A stretch of 64,000 nucleotides of DNA, taken from NCBI GenBank assembly GCA_023268255.1, contig JALNJX010000002.1:1-64000 (forward strand). Direction: 5' to 3'. The DNA is from Candidatus Wolframiiraptor sinensis. Lineage in GTDB: Archaea > Thermoproteota > Nitrososphaeria_A > Caldarchaeales > Wolframiiraptoraceae. The notes below the pieces were generated by a model. It ran no database searches. It was not told the origin of the DNA and saw only the letters and a program-made list of their open reading frames with translations. Positions 50,386 to 59,272 of the stretch are shown here, piece by piece. The number at the start of each line of letters is the position of its first letter. The first letter of the stretch is position 1. A program made the translations under genes and the position numbers.

Positions 50386-51425
50386 CGCTCCAGCACCACC
50401 ACCCTCCTAACAAGGCTCCCGTGAACTCTCACGATATGGGATTCTCTCAATCTGAGCCCATGCCTTTTAATTAGCGCCTCGAGATTGATCTCCACCGGGA
50501 GCGCCATGACTATTCTGCCGCCGTTTTTAAGAAGGCTCAAGCAGCTCTCGAGGAACTTGTCGAGGAGAGCTGTAACCGATTCATCGGGAACCGTGGTCGA
50601 TCTCCCGTATGGGGGGTCCGTGATTATCGCGTCGAAGACGTGGTCCCTGAACATCGGCCTCCTCGCGTCTCCGACGATCATGCTCTCCTCCCCGGGAGCG
50701 TAATGGCTGAGATTTCTCAATGCTCCATCCGCTATCCACCTCTTGAGCTCGATGCCATAAACCCTGTACCCAAGCAGTATCCCCTCGATCATTATCCCTC
50801 CGGTGCCGGCGAATGGGTCGAGGATCCGCCCGCCGGGCCTAACGCCAGCGAGGTTCACCATTGCCCTGGATAGGTCAGGTTGCATCGCGGATGGCAGCGA
50901 GAACGGCCTCCTACCCGCGAGCCTATCATGGAAGAAGCGCCTCGGCTTGGATTCCACAAGAGATCCCAAGACCGTCTCTGAGGGGCTCGATATGAAGAGG
51001 ATCGTGATGTCGGGTTTTCTCAAATCCACCTTCAGGCCTGGCTTGAGGTCGAGTATTCTCCCGCCGATCATCCTCTCGAGCCCGAGCTTATCGATTCGCG
51101 CTCCCATGATCCTCCTACCCCTCACGGCCACAGTGAGAGCGGTCGGCGGAATGATCCTCTCAACAGTCTCTCTGCTTATCATGCCGAGGATTGACTCGGG
51201 CCTCGTCTCGGCGACGCCGGCAAGCCTTCCACAAAGCTTCGTATAAGCCGTCCTCCTCACGGCCTCCCGCGCCGCATCCTCAAATGTCTCGGCGATGATT
51301 ATCCTCTCCCCATTGAGCTCATGAATCCTAGCGCCCGGATCGAGAAGGCTCAAGATGGATCTTAGCTCCGATGCCGGGATCGTCTCATGCTCTCCCGATA
51401 AAAGGAAGAAGAATTTCTCCCTCAA
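50382..51425 (-). CDS. trmG10: tRNA (guanine10-N2)-methyltransferase, archaeal TrmG10 type
   Basis: A 347-residue enzyme: the N-terminal half holds a THUMP-like RNA-binding region, and the C-terminal half a Rossmann methyltransferase with ILDPFAGTGGIMIEG and the amino-methylating IITDPPYGRS. It modifies G10 of tRNA; both tRNAs here carry G10. It overlaps prs by 4 bp upstream and rnz by 4 bp downstream, so the operon links nucleotide supply to tRNA maturation. Confidence 0.88.
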   Translation of the reverse strand: MREKFFFLLSGEHETIPASELRSILSLLDPGARIHELNGERIIIAETFEDAAREAVRRTAYTKLCGRLAGVAETRPESILGMISRETVERIIPPTALTVAVRGRRIMGARIDKLGLERMIGGRILDLKPGLKVDLRKPDITILFISSPSETVLGSLVESKPRRFFHDRLAGRRPFSLPSAMQPDLSRAMVNLAGVRPGGRILDPFAGTGGIMIEGILLGYRVYGIELKRWIADGALRNLSHYAPGEESMIVGDARRPMFRDHVFDAIITDPPYGRSTTVPDESVTALLDKFLESCLSLLKNGGRIVMALPVEINLEALIKRHGLRLRESHIVRVHGSLVRRVVVLER

Positions 51426-52297
51426 GTTCTGCCCAGAATTTCCCTAGCGAGTATTCCGGCAACGGAGTATCTTGAGTAGCTGCTCGGCACAGTGTCGGAG
51501 GAGATTATAGTCTCGGCTCCAGACCTGATGATCTTCTCGGCCGCATCCCCGATCATCAAGCCGTGTATGCATGCGGCGATTATCCTCCGCGCTCCCATGC
51601 TCTTCAGCTTCTCGACGAGCTTGGCCATGGTGCCGCCCGTGCTAATGATATCATCGACGACGAGCGCGCATCTGCCTCCAACATCATCCTCGATCTCGAC
51701 CGTGACCTCGCCCGTAAACTTGTCCCTAGTCGATTGAGCGACCAGGTACTCGGTTTCCAGGAGCTCGGCGACTCTCTCCGCCATGCATTTCCCCTTCTTC
51801 CCGACTGAGACGACTACAATGTCCTCGAGCCCCAGCGTCTTAATGTGCTCGGCGAGAGCCTCCTCCGCTAAAACATCCTTAACTGGAATCGGCGAGGACT
51901 CGATGGCCCAGGGCGAGTGCACGTTCACGGTATACGCCCGCTTGTATCCCGCGGCTTTGAGCAGCTTGAGCAGCGTGTTTAGGCTCAGCGCCTCGCCTTC
52001 CAGAAACCGCTTATCCTGCCTTGCGTAGGCGAGGTACGGAGCTATCAGGCTGACGGAATTCGCGCCTAGATCGAGGGCGGCGTCGGCCATTAAGCACGCT
52101 TGGAATACGTGCTTGTCCTGCGGCGGGTGAAATCCCTGGACTATCAGAAGATCCTCTCCAGCGATCTTCTCTGGGAAGCGTATGTAGCTCTCACCGTCTG
52201 GGAAGAGCTTATGCTCGATCTCGATCAGCTTATGGCCGGAGGCTTTCGACAGCTTCTCGGCAAGATATGCTGAAGCCGGCCCCCCGACGAGTATCAT
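51422..52297 (-). CDS. prs: Ribose-phosphate pyrophosphokinase
   Basis: A 291-residue PRPP synthase. APYLAYARQDKRF is the flexible-loop region, VNVHSPWAIE the metal loop, and VVDDIISTGGTM the PRPP-binding signature. The archaeal, non-allosteric length is normal. ATG 52297 is chosen: AGGA lies 5 nt upstream and a TATA box (ATATTTAACC, about 52342-52351) predicts a start site near 52320; a longer frame from 52369 would begin upstream of that. Confidence 0.95.
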   Translation of the reverse strand: MILVGGPASAYLAEKLSKASGHKLIEIEHKLFPDGESYIRFPEKIAGEDLLIVQGFHPPQDKHVFQACLMADAALDLGANSVSLIAPYLAYARQDKRFLEGEALSLNTLLKLLKAAGYKRAYTVNVHSPWAIESSPIPVKDVLAEEALAEHIKTLGLEDIVVVSVGKKGKCMAERVAELLETEYLVAQSTRDKFTGEVTVEIEDDVGGRCALVVDDIISTGGTMAKLVEKLKSMGARRIIAACIHGLMIGDAAEKIIRSGAETIISSDTVPSSYSRYSVAGILAREILGRT

Positions 52298-52335
52298 GCA
52301 ATTCCTCTTGATCCCGTATATTTTTGGTTTGTTCT

Positions 52336-52356
52336 CATGCGGGGTTAAATATCGGG
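52336..52356. promoter_or_regulatory. Shared TATA region of prs and the phosphatase gene
   Basis: GGTTAAATATCGG reads as a TATA box both ways. On the plus strand it is about 26 bp before ATG 52375, giving a leaderless phosphatase message; on the minus strand it gives a leadered prs message. Confidence 0.55.
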
Positions 52357-52374
52357 AGGAGATCAGCATAAGGA

Positions 52375-52881
52375 ATGCTCAACTTGGGAGATGCCTACAG
52401 GAGGCTCTTAGCCTTGTTCATGGATAAGCCGTCCAACTTCAGCTGGGTTGATGAGCGCGTTGCGGCCTCAGGCAGGCCCATGACCATAAAGCAGCTTGAG
52501 TGGATCAAGTCTCAGGGAATCGACGCAATACTCTCGTTAACAGAGCATCCTCTCCCCGGGGAATGGGTTGAGCGCCTCGGCATCGAGTACATGCATTTCC
52601 CGATAGAGGATCATTCCGCCCCGGATCCGGAGACGCTGAAGGAGATAGTTGACAGGGTTCTCGCGCTGGTGTCCGGTGGGAGGAGGCTGCTCATCCACTG
52701 CGCCGCCGGCCTCGGCAGAACCGGAACCGTTCTAGCAGCATATCTCGTAGCCTCTAAGGGGGTTTCCGGCGAGGAGGCTATCAAGGCTATTAGGAAGCTG
52801 AGGCCCGGCTCTATAGAACGCGCTCAAGAGATCTCGATCATCGAGTTTCAGCGGAGATATTTTCCTAAAGCTGCTCCATGA
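52375..52881 (+). CDS. Dual-specificity/tyrosine protein phosphatase
   Basis: A 168-residue phosphatase with the P-loop HCAAGLGRTG (Cys109, Arg115) and a likely general acid Asp in PIEDHSAPD. It is similar in size to archaeal PTPs that strip phosphate from Tyr or Ser/Thr. It may oppose the kinase-like protein at 20545; no direct link is seen. Its 3' end overlaps hel308 by 17 bp on the opposite strand. Confidence 0.9.
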   Translation: MLNLGDAYRRLLALFMDKPSNFSWVDERVAASGRPMTIKQLEWIKSQGIDAILSLTEHPLPGEWVERLGIEYMHFPIEDHSAPDPETLKEIVDRVLALVSGGRRLLIHCAAGLGRTGTVLAAYLVASKGVSGEEAIKAIRKLRPGSIERAQEISIIEFQRRYFPKAAP

Positions 52882-55006
52882 TCTGCTTGACTACCGCGGG
52901 GCCTATCCCGGGTATCCTCATGAGGTCCTGCGGCGACGCGGCCCTGAGCCTATCGAGCGAGGTGTACCCGTACTGGTATAGTAGCCTAGCCCTAACCCTG
53001 CCTATGCCCCGGAGTCTCGCAAGGGGTATCAGCTCCTCCCTCACGCCGTGCTTAATCCGCTCGCTCAGGACATCATATGGCTTGACGAATTCTCCGTATC
53101 CGGCGACCTTCGCTATCTGGGATGCGGCGTAGGCGATCCAGCTCGCGGCCTCCCTCAGGATAGCCAGGTCACCGGGCTGGACCCCGAACCTCTCATAGAT
53201 TTCGGCTTCCGGAACCTCCTCCACCCAGGCCTCGAGGACTAAAGCGATCCTGAATGCGTCCAGGTATTCGTCGTAGATCTCTTCTCCCGGGTCCGGAGGC
53301 TGGATCATCAAGCCCTCTGCTCTCCGCTCGATCTCCTCCTCTATGAGCTTCGGCGAAAGCCTCTTCATCGGTATTCTCGGAACATCCGGGGTCAGCGCGA
53401 TGGAGTGAAGGAGGCCGAAGGCCGATGCTCTACCAGCCTCCCTGAATGCCTCGAGAAGCCTTATGGCCGTCATGGGGTCTATATAGAGCTGCGAGACCCT
53501 TCTACCCAGGAGCGTCGCCCTGACCTCCAGGCCATATAACTCGAGGAGGCCGGCGGATTCAAGAAAGCCGAGCACTTCGGTGAGCTCCTCTTCGATCAGG
53601 TGAGCACCATAAGTGTGTGCGAGAAAGGTTTCATCGAGGAACTTGATTAGGCCCTTGATCGTCGCGATCTCCTCAGATGCTACGAGGGCGAGGACGTGGA
53701 ATCTGAGATGCTTCTCGGACGCGAGCTCGCTCCTAATCCTCTCCGGCTCACCTTGCACATACCTCCTCATGAAATATTCCTTCTCGTCGCTTCTCCTCGC
53801 GATTATCGCCGAGTATCCCACCTCATCATAGCCGGGCCTCCCAGCCCTCCCGCAAAACTGCTTATACTCCAGCACAGGGATCAACTGGTAGCCGTATCCC
53901 GGCTGATACCTCCTAACCTCCGTTATGAGGACGAGCCTGGCCGGGAGATTCACTCCGGCGGCGAGGGTCGGCGTCGCGACGACCGCCTTCAGCCTCCTCG
54001 CCCTAAAAGCCTCCTCTATCAGCGATCTCTGAGCATGTGATAGGCCGGCGTGATGGAATGCCGCTCCCCTCAAGACGAGCTGGGCCAGATTCTCGGAGAA
54101 CGAGCTCCTATCAGCCGCGAGGATCTTCTCTGCATATTCCTCGAGAGCCTCGCGATCATCTGGTGTTAGAAGGTCTATTTTCTCGCTAAGCTCCTTCGCG
54201 ATCTTGGCCGCGTAGCTCTCAGCCCTGCTCCTGGTCAGGGCGAAGACGAGGGCTTGCCCGCCCTCAGCCACGACATTGAGGACGACATTCACTATCGCGT
54301 TATCCGACAGCTGCTTCAGCTCCCACACGCCTCCATCCGAAAACTCGATCCTCCTTCCGAGAAGCACTCCCTCCTTCAGGGGCACCGGTCTCCACTCCGA
54401 GATCACGGGTCTCGCGTTGAGCCAGCCTGCGATCTCCTCGGCATTGCTTATCGTGGCGCTCAGCCCTATGAGCTGGGCGCTGGGCAGCCTCCTCCTCAGC
54501 TTCGTTATCACCATCTCGAGCGTTGGCCCCCTATCCGGGTCTCCGAGCAGGTGGAGCTCATCGAGGACCACGAGGCTCACATCGTCGATCCACTGAGCTT
54601 TATGCCTGAGAAGGCTATCCGCTTTCTCGTTCGTCGCGACTATCACATCGTAGTCCGCGAGCCATGGATCTGATGAATCGTAGTCCCCGGTCGAGATCGC
54701 GGCCTTGAACGCTGTCCCCCTGCATAGCAGCCTCCTGCAATCCTCGAATTTCTCCGAGGCCAGTGCTCTCAGCGGCACGAGGTAGAGCACCTTACCGCCT
54801 TTCGCGAGGTGGATGGAGGCTGCCATGAGCGCCACGAGGGTCTTGCCGGAGGCCGTCGGGGTCGCCAAGACGATGTTCTCGCCATTCAGCACCCCGGCCT
54901 GAACAGCCTTAACCTGCGGCGGATAGAGCTCCATTATCCCGGAATCCCTTAGATTTCTCTTGAGAAACTCGGGCACCGGTAAATCCTCGACTAGCAACCC
55001 GTCCAC
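52865..55006 (-). CDS. hel308: Hel308 (Hjm) DNA helicase
   Basis: A 713-residue superfamily 2 helicase acting at stalled replication forks. Motif I is ATPTASGKT, motif II LDELHLLGD, motif III LIGLSATISN, motif VI QFCGRAGRPGYD. A ratchet domain and winged helix follow. The C-terminal helix-hairpin-helix (LRGIGRVRARLLY, then IPGIGPAVVKQI) acts as a brake. It lies 16 bp downstream of mcm on the same strand, so the two may be co-transcribed. Confidence 0.95.
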   Translation of the reverse strand: MDGLLVEDLPVPEFLKRNLRDSGIMELYPPQVKAVQAGVLNGENIVLATPTASGKTLVALMAASIHLAKGGKVLYLVPLRALASEKFEDCRRLLCRGTAFKAAISTGDYDSSDPWLADYDVIVATNEKADSLLRHKAQWIDDVSLVVLDELHLLGDPDRGPTLEMVITKLRRRLPSAQLIGLSATISNAEEIAGWLNARPVISEWRPVPLKEGVLLGRRIEFSDGGVWELKQLSDNAIVNVVLNVVAEGGQALVFALTRSRAESYAAKIAKELSEKIDLLTPDDREALEEYAEKILAADRSSFSENLAQLVLRGAAFHHAGLSHAQRSLIEEAFRARRLKAVVATPTLAAGVNLPARLVLITEVRRYQPGYGYQLIPVLEYKQFCGRAGRPGYDEVGYSAIIARRSDEKEYFMRRYVQGEPERIRSELASEKHLRFHVLALVASEEIATIKGLIKFLDETFLAHTYGAHLIEEELTEVLGFLESAGLLELYGLEVRATLLGRRVSQLYIDPMTAIRLLEAFREAGRASAFGLLHSIALTPDVPRIPMKRLSPKLIEEEIERRAEGLMIQPPDPGEEIYDEYLDAFRIALVLEAWVEEVPEAEIYERFGVQPGDLAILREAASWIAYAASQIAKVAGYGEFVKPYDVLSERIKHGVREELIPLARLRGIGRVRARLLYQYGYTSLDRLRAASPQDLMRIPGIGPAVVKQIMEQL

Positions 55007-55022
55007 CCGGCGCGAAGAGAAT

Positions 55023-58000
55023 TCATGTTATCCTGTATATGCCTGTTCTCGGGCTGAAGATCTTGCCCTCGGATAGCAGCCTCCCGAGAATCTTGCTTAT
55101 CTCGGCATCCGTGAATCCTTTCTCCCTGAGAGCTTCTCTCAGCTCCTCGTCCTCGGCGTGGCCCTTCTCCTCCTGGAGCTCCCTCAGCGTATCGAGGAAG
55201 ACCGCGATCTTATCTCTCAGGCTCTTCGGCTTCCCGGTCAGTATCACGTCTATGTCAGGCCTGCCGGTCTCTATGTCTATTCCGACCTCCGAGAGGCTTC
55301 TCTTCATCAAGTCTATGACGTCGAGGACGTCCTCCTCCGTAACGTAGTCTCTTAGGGCTGCCCTGGCCCTCGCCTCAGCCAGCCTTATCAGAGACTCGAG
55401 CTGCCTCGCGGTAATCGTCACCGTGGACGTCTGCTGATACATTGACCTCATCTGGAGATAGAATTCCTTGATCAGCCTGGCGGCCGCCGGGGTAAGCTCG
55501 GGCTTAATCCTCCTAGCATAGGCGATGTATTTTCTCAGGATCTCGGGCTTGATGGGCGGCGAGGTCACCGCGACCGACCTAGACTGGAGCCCCAGAACGT
55601 GATCTGTTAGCTTTTCATCGAGATCGCGATTGGGCTCATCCCTGAGAACGAAGATCAGGTCGAATCTCGAGAGTATCGTTATCGGGAGATCAACATTATC
55701 CGTGAAGCTCCTGTAGGGGTCGTATCTGCCGAGCGTCGGGTTCGCGGCCGCCAGTATCGAGGTCCTGGCATTGAGCGTGGCAACGATCCCGCCCTTGGCT
55801 ATGCTAATCGTCTGCTGGGCCATGGCCTCATGCAGCGCAACCCTATCCTCGGGCCTCATCTTATCGATCTCATCTATGCACGCAACGCCCATATCCGCCA
55901 ACACCAGCGCACCCGCCTCGAGCATCATGCCCCCACTACTATCCCTTACGACCGCCGCAGTATTATGGACTATAAACTTGTTAGCTACGAACGCGTGTGA
56001 ATCATTCACCGTTAAATCATAGACCTCATTCACCTCCTCCACCGTCACACTCTTGACCTTAACTAAGATGATCTCATCGCTCAGGCGCTTAAAGTTATTG
56101 TGACCCCCACTTCTCGCCTTAATTAAATCGAGTAGCTTCCGGAGCTTCTTCGGATTACTGAATCCTATCTCCCTTAAGAACACTCTTAGGGATTCTAGGT
56201 CGTATATTGACACCTCATACAATTGCTCTCTTCTCACGGGCTTGTTATTGATGCGGCTTTCACTCGGACTCCTTCTTCGGATCGATGATATTATCCCGAA
56301 TTTTCCGAGGAGCATGTCAACCTGCTCGGCAAGCATTCTGCTCGACGTTGAGAGAGAGACGCATTTCCCACTAATAACCCCGCCATCATTGGTGAACAGC
56401 TGCCTGAGAAATCTACCAACAAGCCTTCTGGGCATAATGTGTATAATTGGGTGGATTGCTAGGTTTATCCCCTTATCCCCAACCGGGACTCCAAATGCTC
56501 TTAGAAGCCTTGCCACAATTTTGTTGGAGAATCGGACGATATAACACTCTTCGCGCGGATCTTTTTCAATTTTAGGATTAAGTCCGAAAAGCCTCCTAAC
56601 CCTCTTGACGTAATTTCTCGCGTCATTAATAGAACCTGATGAATAGTGAATTACGTAGGACTCCTTCCTGCGCTGATCTCTAATGAGGCAGCCATCCGAG
56701 TATATGTCTCCTAGAAATTCCAAGAACTCCTCATTCGGATAGGGTGGTATCACCACCCTCTCAGTTCCTCTGTAGCTCTTGTAAGCTACGGATTTGATGT
56801 ACGGTATTATTTCATCAAAACTCATTCCGAGCTCTTTGAGAATTGTCTTTAGGGCGCTTAGCCTCAGGCGCAGCAACCTCCTCCAGCGGTAATATAGGTA
56901 ATCCTCCGGTATGCCTAAATACCATGCAGCAGTTCTTAGTGATCCGAATTTATTTGAGAGCTTATTCAGCAGCTCATTTAGCTTGTCCGGATCTATCTCA
57001 ACAAAGACGTCATCTCCTACGAGATCATAGAAGCATTTCCTCCAATCACCTTCTAGATCCGGGAGCTTTGCAGCGAGGGCCACATATTCTCCAACCTTCA
57101 CCTCGGAGGCCTTTTTCCATCTCAAATTCTTTCCATCTTCGGAGCATAAGATTGGAGTCTCATCCGTTAAAGCGATGGATTTACCCAGAACCGTGGTTAT
57201 TCTGATTACTCTTTTAGCTTTCAGCTTGTAATACTGAACGGCATTATGGACGTCAATCTTCTTAAGTCCCTCCGAAGGAGCGATTATCTTTACTATTTTC
57301 GGATTTTTCGCAATGCTTATCCCCTCACGCAACTTCTGAGACCCCATCATCATATTTCTCTCGACAAGATCCCGTATCGGAGTTATGCCCTCATCAGTGT
57401 AAATTAAGGTGTCCCCCGAGACGCATAGGCCGGCTGCTGTCGATCCCCTTCCGGACGTGTATATTCCTCTGGGCGCCATCATTGCGACGTATTTTAGTAG
57501 CTGGCTTTTTCCTGTTCCTGGGTCTCCGACAAGTAGCAGGTGGATGTCGCCGCGTATCTTCGTGCCATCTGGATACTGCTTTGGCGTTCCGCCGAAGAGA
57601 AGTAGCATGACGGCCTTTTTCACGTGCTCAAGCCCGTATAGGCTGGGCGCGATGGATTCAACGAGCTTTTTATGGATTTCCGGGTCCCTCGCCATCTCCC
57701 TGAAGAGCTTCTCCTCTTCCGGGGTTATGATGAGGCTCTCGGGCTCCTTGCTCGCGGTCTCTATGCTGACTGCCTCGAGATACATCTTCGACGTTCTTCT
57801 AGGCGTGTTCGCGTCGCGCTCCGGCATGGTCCTCAAAATCCCGGTTACTATAACTCTATCACCGGGCCTCGCAAGATCGACGATATCGCCCTTAAGCTCG
57901 ACGTCTATCACCCTCGGTATCTGGCCGGGCGGAAGGTCCTCGGGCTTCTCCTGGATGCCGACTAGCTGGAAGTCCATGTACTCGCTCTCTTCCGGGATCA

Positions 58001-58502
58001 TCTCGAACTTCCTGCCCCTGCATCTCTCACACCTCTCCGGCGTCTTGAGCCTCGGCACTGAAGGGTCCTCCGATGAGAAGTATTTCGCGCCGCAGGTGGA
58101 GCAGGCGAAGACCGCGGTCTTGAGTATGGGGCGAACCGTGCTCGCCCTGACCATTATCCCGTCCACGGCTATCAGCTTGCCCAGGTGATGTGATCTTATC
58201 TCCCTGATCGGTACCCTGTCCGGCAGGTTGAAGACCCTGGCCTTGAACTCCTTAAGCGCCGCCGCGTAATCCGGATCCTCGACCTGGAGCTGCTTATACG
58301 CCGACCTATCGAGTATCGGGAGATACTTCAGCGGATCATTGACTATCAGGTGGCTCAGCTCCTCATCGAATGATATGAGGTCGCTGTGGTCCACGAGTAT
58401 GGACTGCCTCCTCTGAGCCGCCGCCGTCGCGAGTAGCGATCTATACTTCTCCTGCTTGAAGAAGTTGAGCATCCTCTCCTCTATCTCGGGCTCAGCGGCC
58501 AT
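55023..58502 (-). CDS. mcm: Replicative MCM helicase precursor with intein
   Basis: An 1159-residue precursor: 671 residues of MCM and a 488-residue intein. The N-terminal zinc site is CSTCG and CERCRGRK (Cys134 to Cys161). Walker A is GDPGTGKS (326-333). After the intein come Walker B (ACIDEIDKM) and the Arg finger (LSRFDLIF), then a C-terminal winged helix. The hexamer unwinds DNA at forks together with GINS. The start overlaps the gins stop by 11 bp. Confidence 0.97.
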   Translation of the reverse strand: MAAEPEIEERMLNFFKQEKYRSLLATAAAQRRQSILVDHSDLISFDEELSHLIVNDPLKYLPILDRSAYKQLQVEDPDYAAALKEFKARVFNLPDRVPIREIRSHHLGKLIAVDGIMVRASTVRPILKTAVFACSTCGAKYFSSEDPSVPRLKTPERCERCRGRKFEMIPEESEYMDFQLVGIQEKPEDLPPGQIPRVIDVELKGDIVDLARPGDRVIVTGILRTMPERDANTPRRTSKMYLEAVSIETASKEPESLIITPEEEKLFREMARDPEIHKKLVESIAPSLYGLEHVKKAVMLLLFGGTPKQYPDGTKIRGDIHLLLVGDPGTGKSQLLKYVAMMAPRGIYTSGRGSTAAGLCVSGDTLIYTDEGITPIRDLVERNMMMGSQKLREGISIAKNPKIVKIIAPSEGLKKIDVHNAVQYYKLKAKRVIRITTVLGKSIALTDETPILCSEDGKNLRWKKASEVKVGEYVALAAKLPDLEGDWRKCFYDLVGDDVFVEIDPDKLNELLNKLSNKFGSLRTAAWYLGIPEDYLYYRWRRLLRLRLSALKTILKELGMSFDEIIPYIKSVAYKSYRGTERVVIPPYPNEEFLEFLGDIYSDGCLIRDQRRKESYVIHYSSGSINDARNYVKRVRRLFGLNPKIEKDPREECYIVRFSNKIVARLLRAFGVPVGDKGINLAIHPIIHIMPRRLVGRFLRQLFTNDGGVISGKCVSLSTSSRMLAEQVDMLLGKFGIISSIRRRSPSESRINNKPVRREQLYEVSIYDLESLRVFLREIGFSNPKKLRKLLDLIKARSGGHNNFKRLSDEIILVKVKSVTVEEVNEVYDLTVNDSHAFVANKFIVHNTAAVVRDSSGGMMLEAGALVLADMGVACIDEIDKMRPEDRVALHEAMAQQTISIAKGGIVATLNARTSILAAANPTLGRYDPYRSFTDNVDLPITILSRFDLIFVLRDEPNRDLDEKLTDHVLGLQSRSVAVTSPPIKPEILRKYIAYARRIKPELTPAAARLIKEFYLQMRSMYQQTSTVTITARQLESLIRLAEARARAALRDYVTEEDVLDVIDLMKRSLSEVGIDIETGRPDIDVILTGKPKSLRDKIAVFLDTLRELQEEKGHAEDEELREALREKGFTDAEISKILGRLLSEGKIFSPRTGIYRIT
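55962..57425 (-). mobile_element. Intein with LAGLIDADG homing endonuclease in MCM
   Basis: A 1464-bp in-frame insertion (residues 360-847) splits STAAGL from TAAVVRD in the ATPase core. It starts with Cys (CVSGDTLIYTDEG), has a block-B-like region (TVLGKSIALTDETPIL), and ends with FIVHN before Thr+1, so all splicing residues are present. Two LAGLIDADG-type helices are visible: FLEFLGDIYSDGCL and LVGRFLRQLFTNDGG, each with its catalytic Asp, so homing endonuclease activity may be intact. The codon use is more AT-rich than the flanks, in keeping with transfer. Confidence 0.95.
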
Positions 58503-59013
58503 CGCCCTCCACCTCCACGAACTCGTGCCACGCGTTCACGAGCTCCAGAAGCTGACCGTAGAATACCTCCTCCTCGGCCGTCAGGTTTCGCACCATGGAG
58601 ACCGGGATCCTCTTCGCGGCGAAGCCCATTATCTTCGCGAGCCTGAGCGAGTAGATGTCCCTCAGATGCATCATTAGCTCCGATCCGCCCTCTGATGCGA
58701 GCTTCCTGGCCTTGAGATAGAAGTATCTTGGGAGAGGCTGGAGCTCCGCTGGATTGCTCTTCTCCCTCCACCTGAGCTGCAGGATGATCTTCACGTCTAG
58801 GAGGTCTTCAGCAGGCTTCGCGAGCTCCTTCTCGAGCAGCTTCTCCGCGACCCAGTGGTAGACCCTGAGGCTTGAGCCGGCCTTGAGGCCCTCGAGGGCG
58901 CCGGATGGCAGGATGAGCTTCTGAACATCCTTGAGCAGGATGACCTCTTCGAGCGAGTTCTCATACTCTATCTCTACGCCTCTCAGAGCTCGCCTAAGCT
59001 CCTCAGCGGCCAT
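58492..59013 (-). CDS. gins23: GINS complex subunit, probably Gins23
   Basis: A 173-residue GINS protein. The small beta-rich B domain seems to come first (VEIEYENSLEEVILLKDVQ, then LKAGSSLRVYHWVAEKLLEK), followed by the helical A domain (DIYSLRLAKIMGFAA), the order of Gins23 rather than Gins51. GINS couples MCM and Cdc45/RecJ-like protein at the fork. ATG 59013 is preferred over a TTG at 59022. The gins-mcm overlap matches the pairing known in Sulfolobus. Confidence 0.8.
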   Translation of the reverse strand: MAAEELRRALRGVEIEYENSLEEVILLKDVQKLILPSGALEGLKAGSSLRVYHWVAEKLLEKELAKPAEDLLDVKIILQLRWREKSNPAELQPLPRYFYLKARKLASEGGSELMMHLRDIYSLRLAKIMGFAAKRIPVSMVRNLTAEEEVFYGQLLELVNAWHEFVEVEGDGR

Positions 59014-59159
59014 CAGGTCCAACCTGGGCCATAACAGGCTCCACTCCTTAATTTACCCTCGGGAGATGGGTGAAAGTGGATGAGTATCAGGGTAATAGCC
59101 CAAGCCTATTCCAATAATCACAAAAGCAAAAATATGGCCACGCCCTCGGATATGGCTGA

Positions 59160-59257
59160 GCGGCCGTCGTCTAGCCTGGTAGGACGCTGGCCCCCCGAGC
59201 GCGAAGATGCGCGGAGAGAGCCAGCGGTCCCGGGTTCAAATCCCGGCGGCCGCACCA
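59160..59257 (+). tRNA. tRNA-Gly (CCC) with 21-nt intron and C at position 33
   Basis: The acceptor GCGGCCG pairs with CGGCCGC; D stem GTCT/GGAC, anticodon stem CTGGC/GCCAG and T arm CCGGG-TTCAAAT-CCCGG form. Between the anticodon-stem strands lie CCCCCG, an intron (59198-59218) and A38, giving anticodon CCC. The bulge-helix-bulge is complete (central helix 32-35 with GGAG, bulges CGA and AGA, inner helix GCGC/GCGC) except for a C33-A mismatch where U33-A is expected. CCA is encoded. AAAATATGG about 27 bp upstream is a good TATA box. Confidence 0.93.
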
Positions 59258-59272
59258 TTCTCGCAACTCGGC

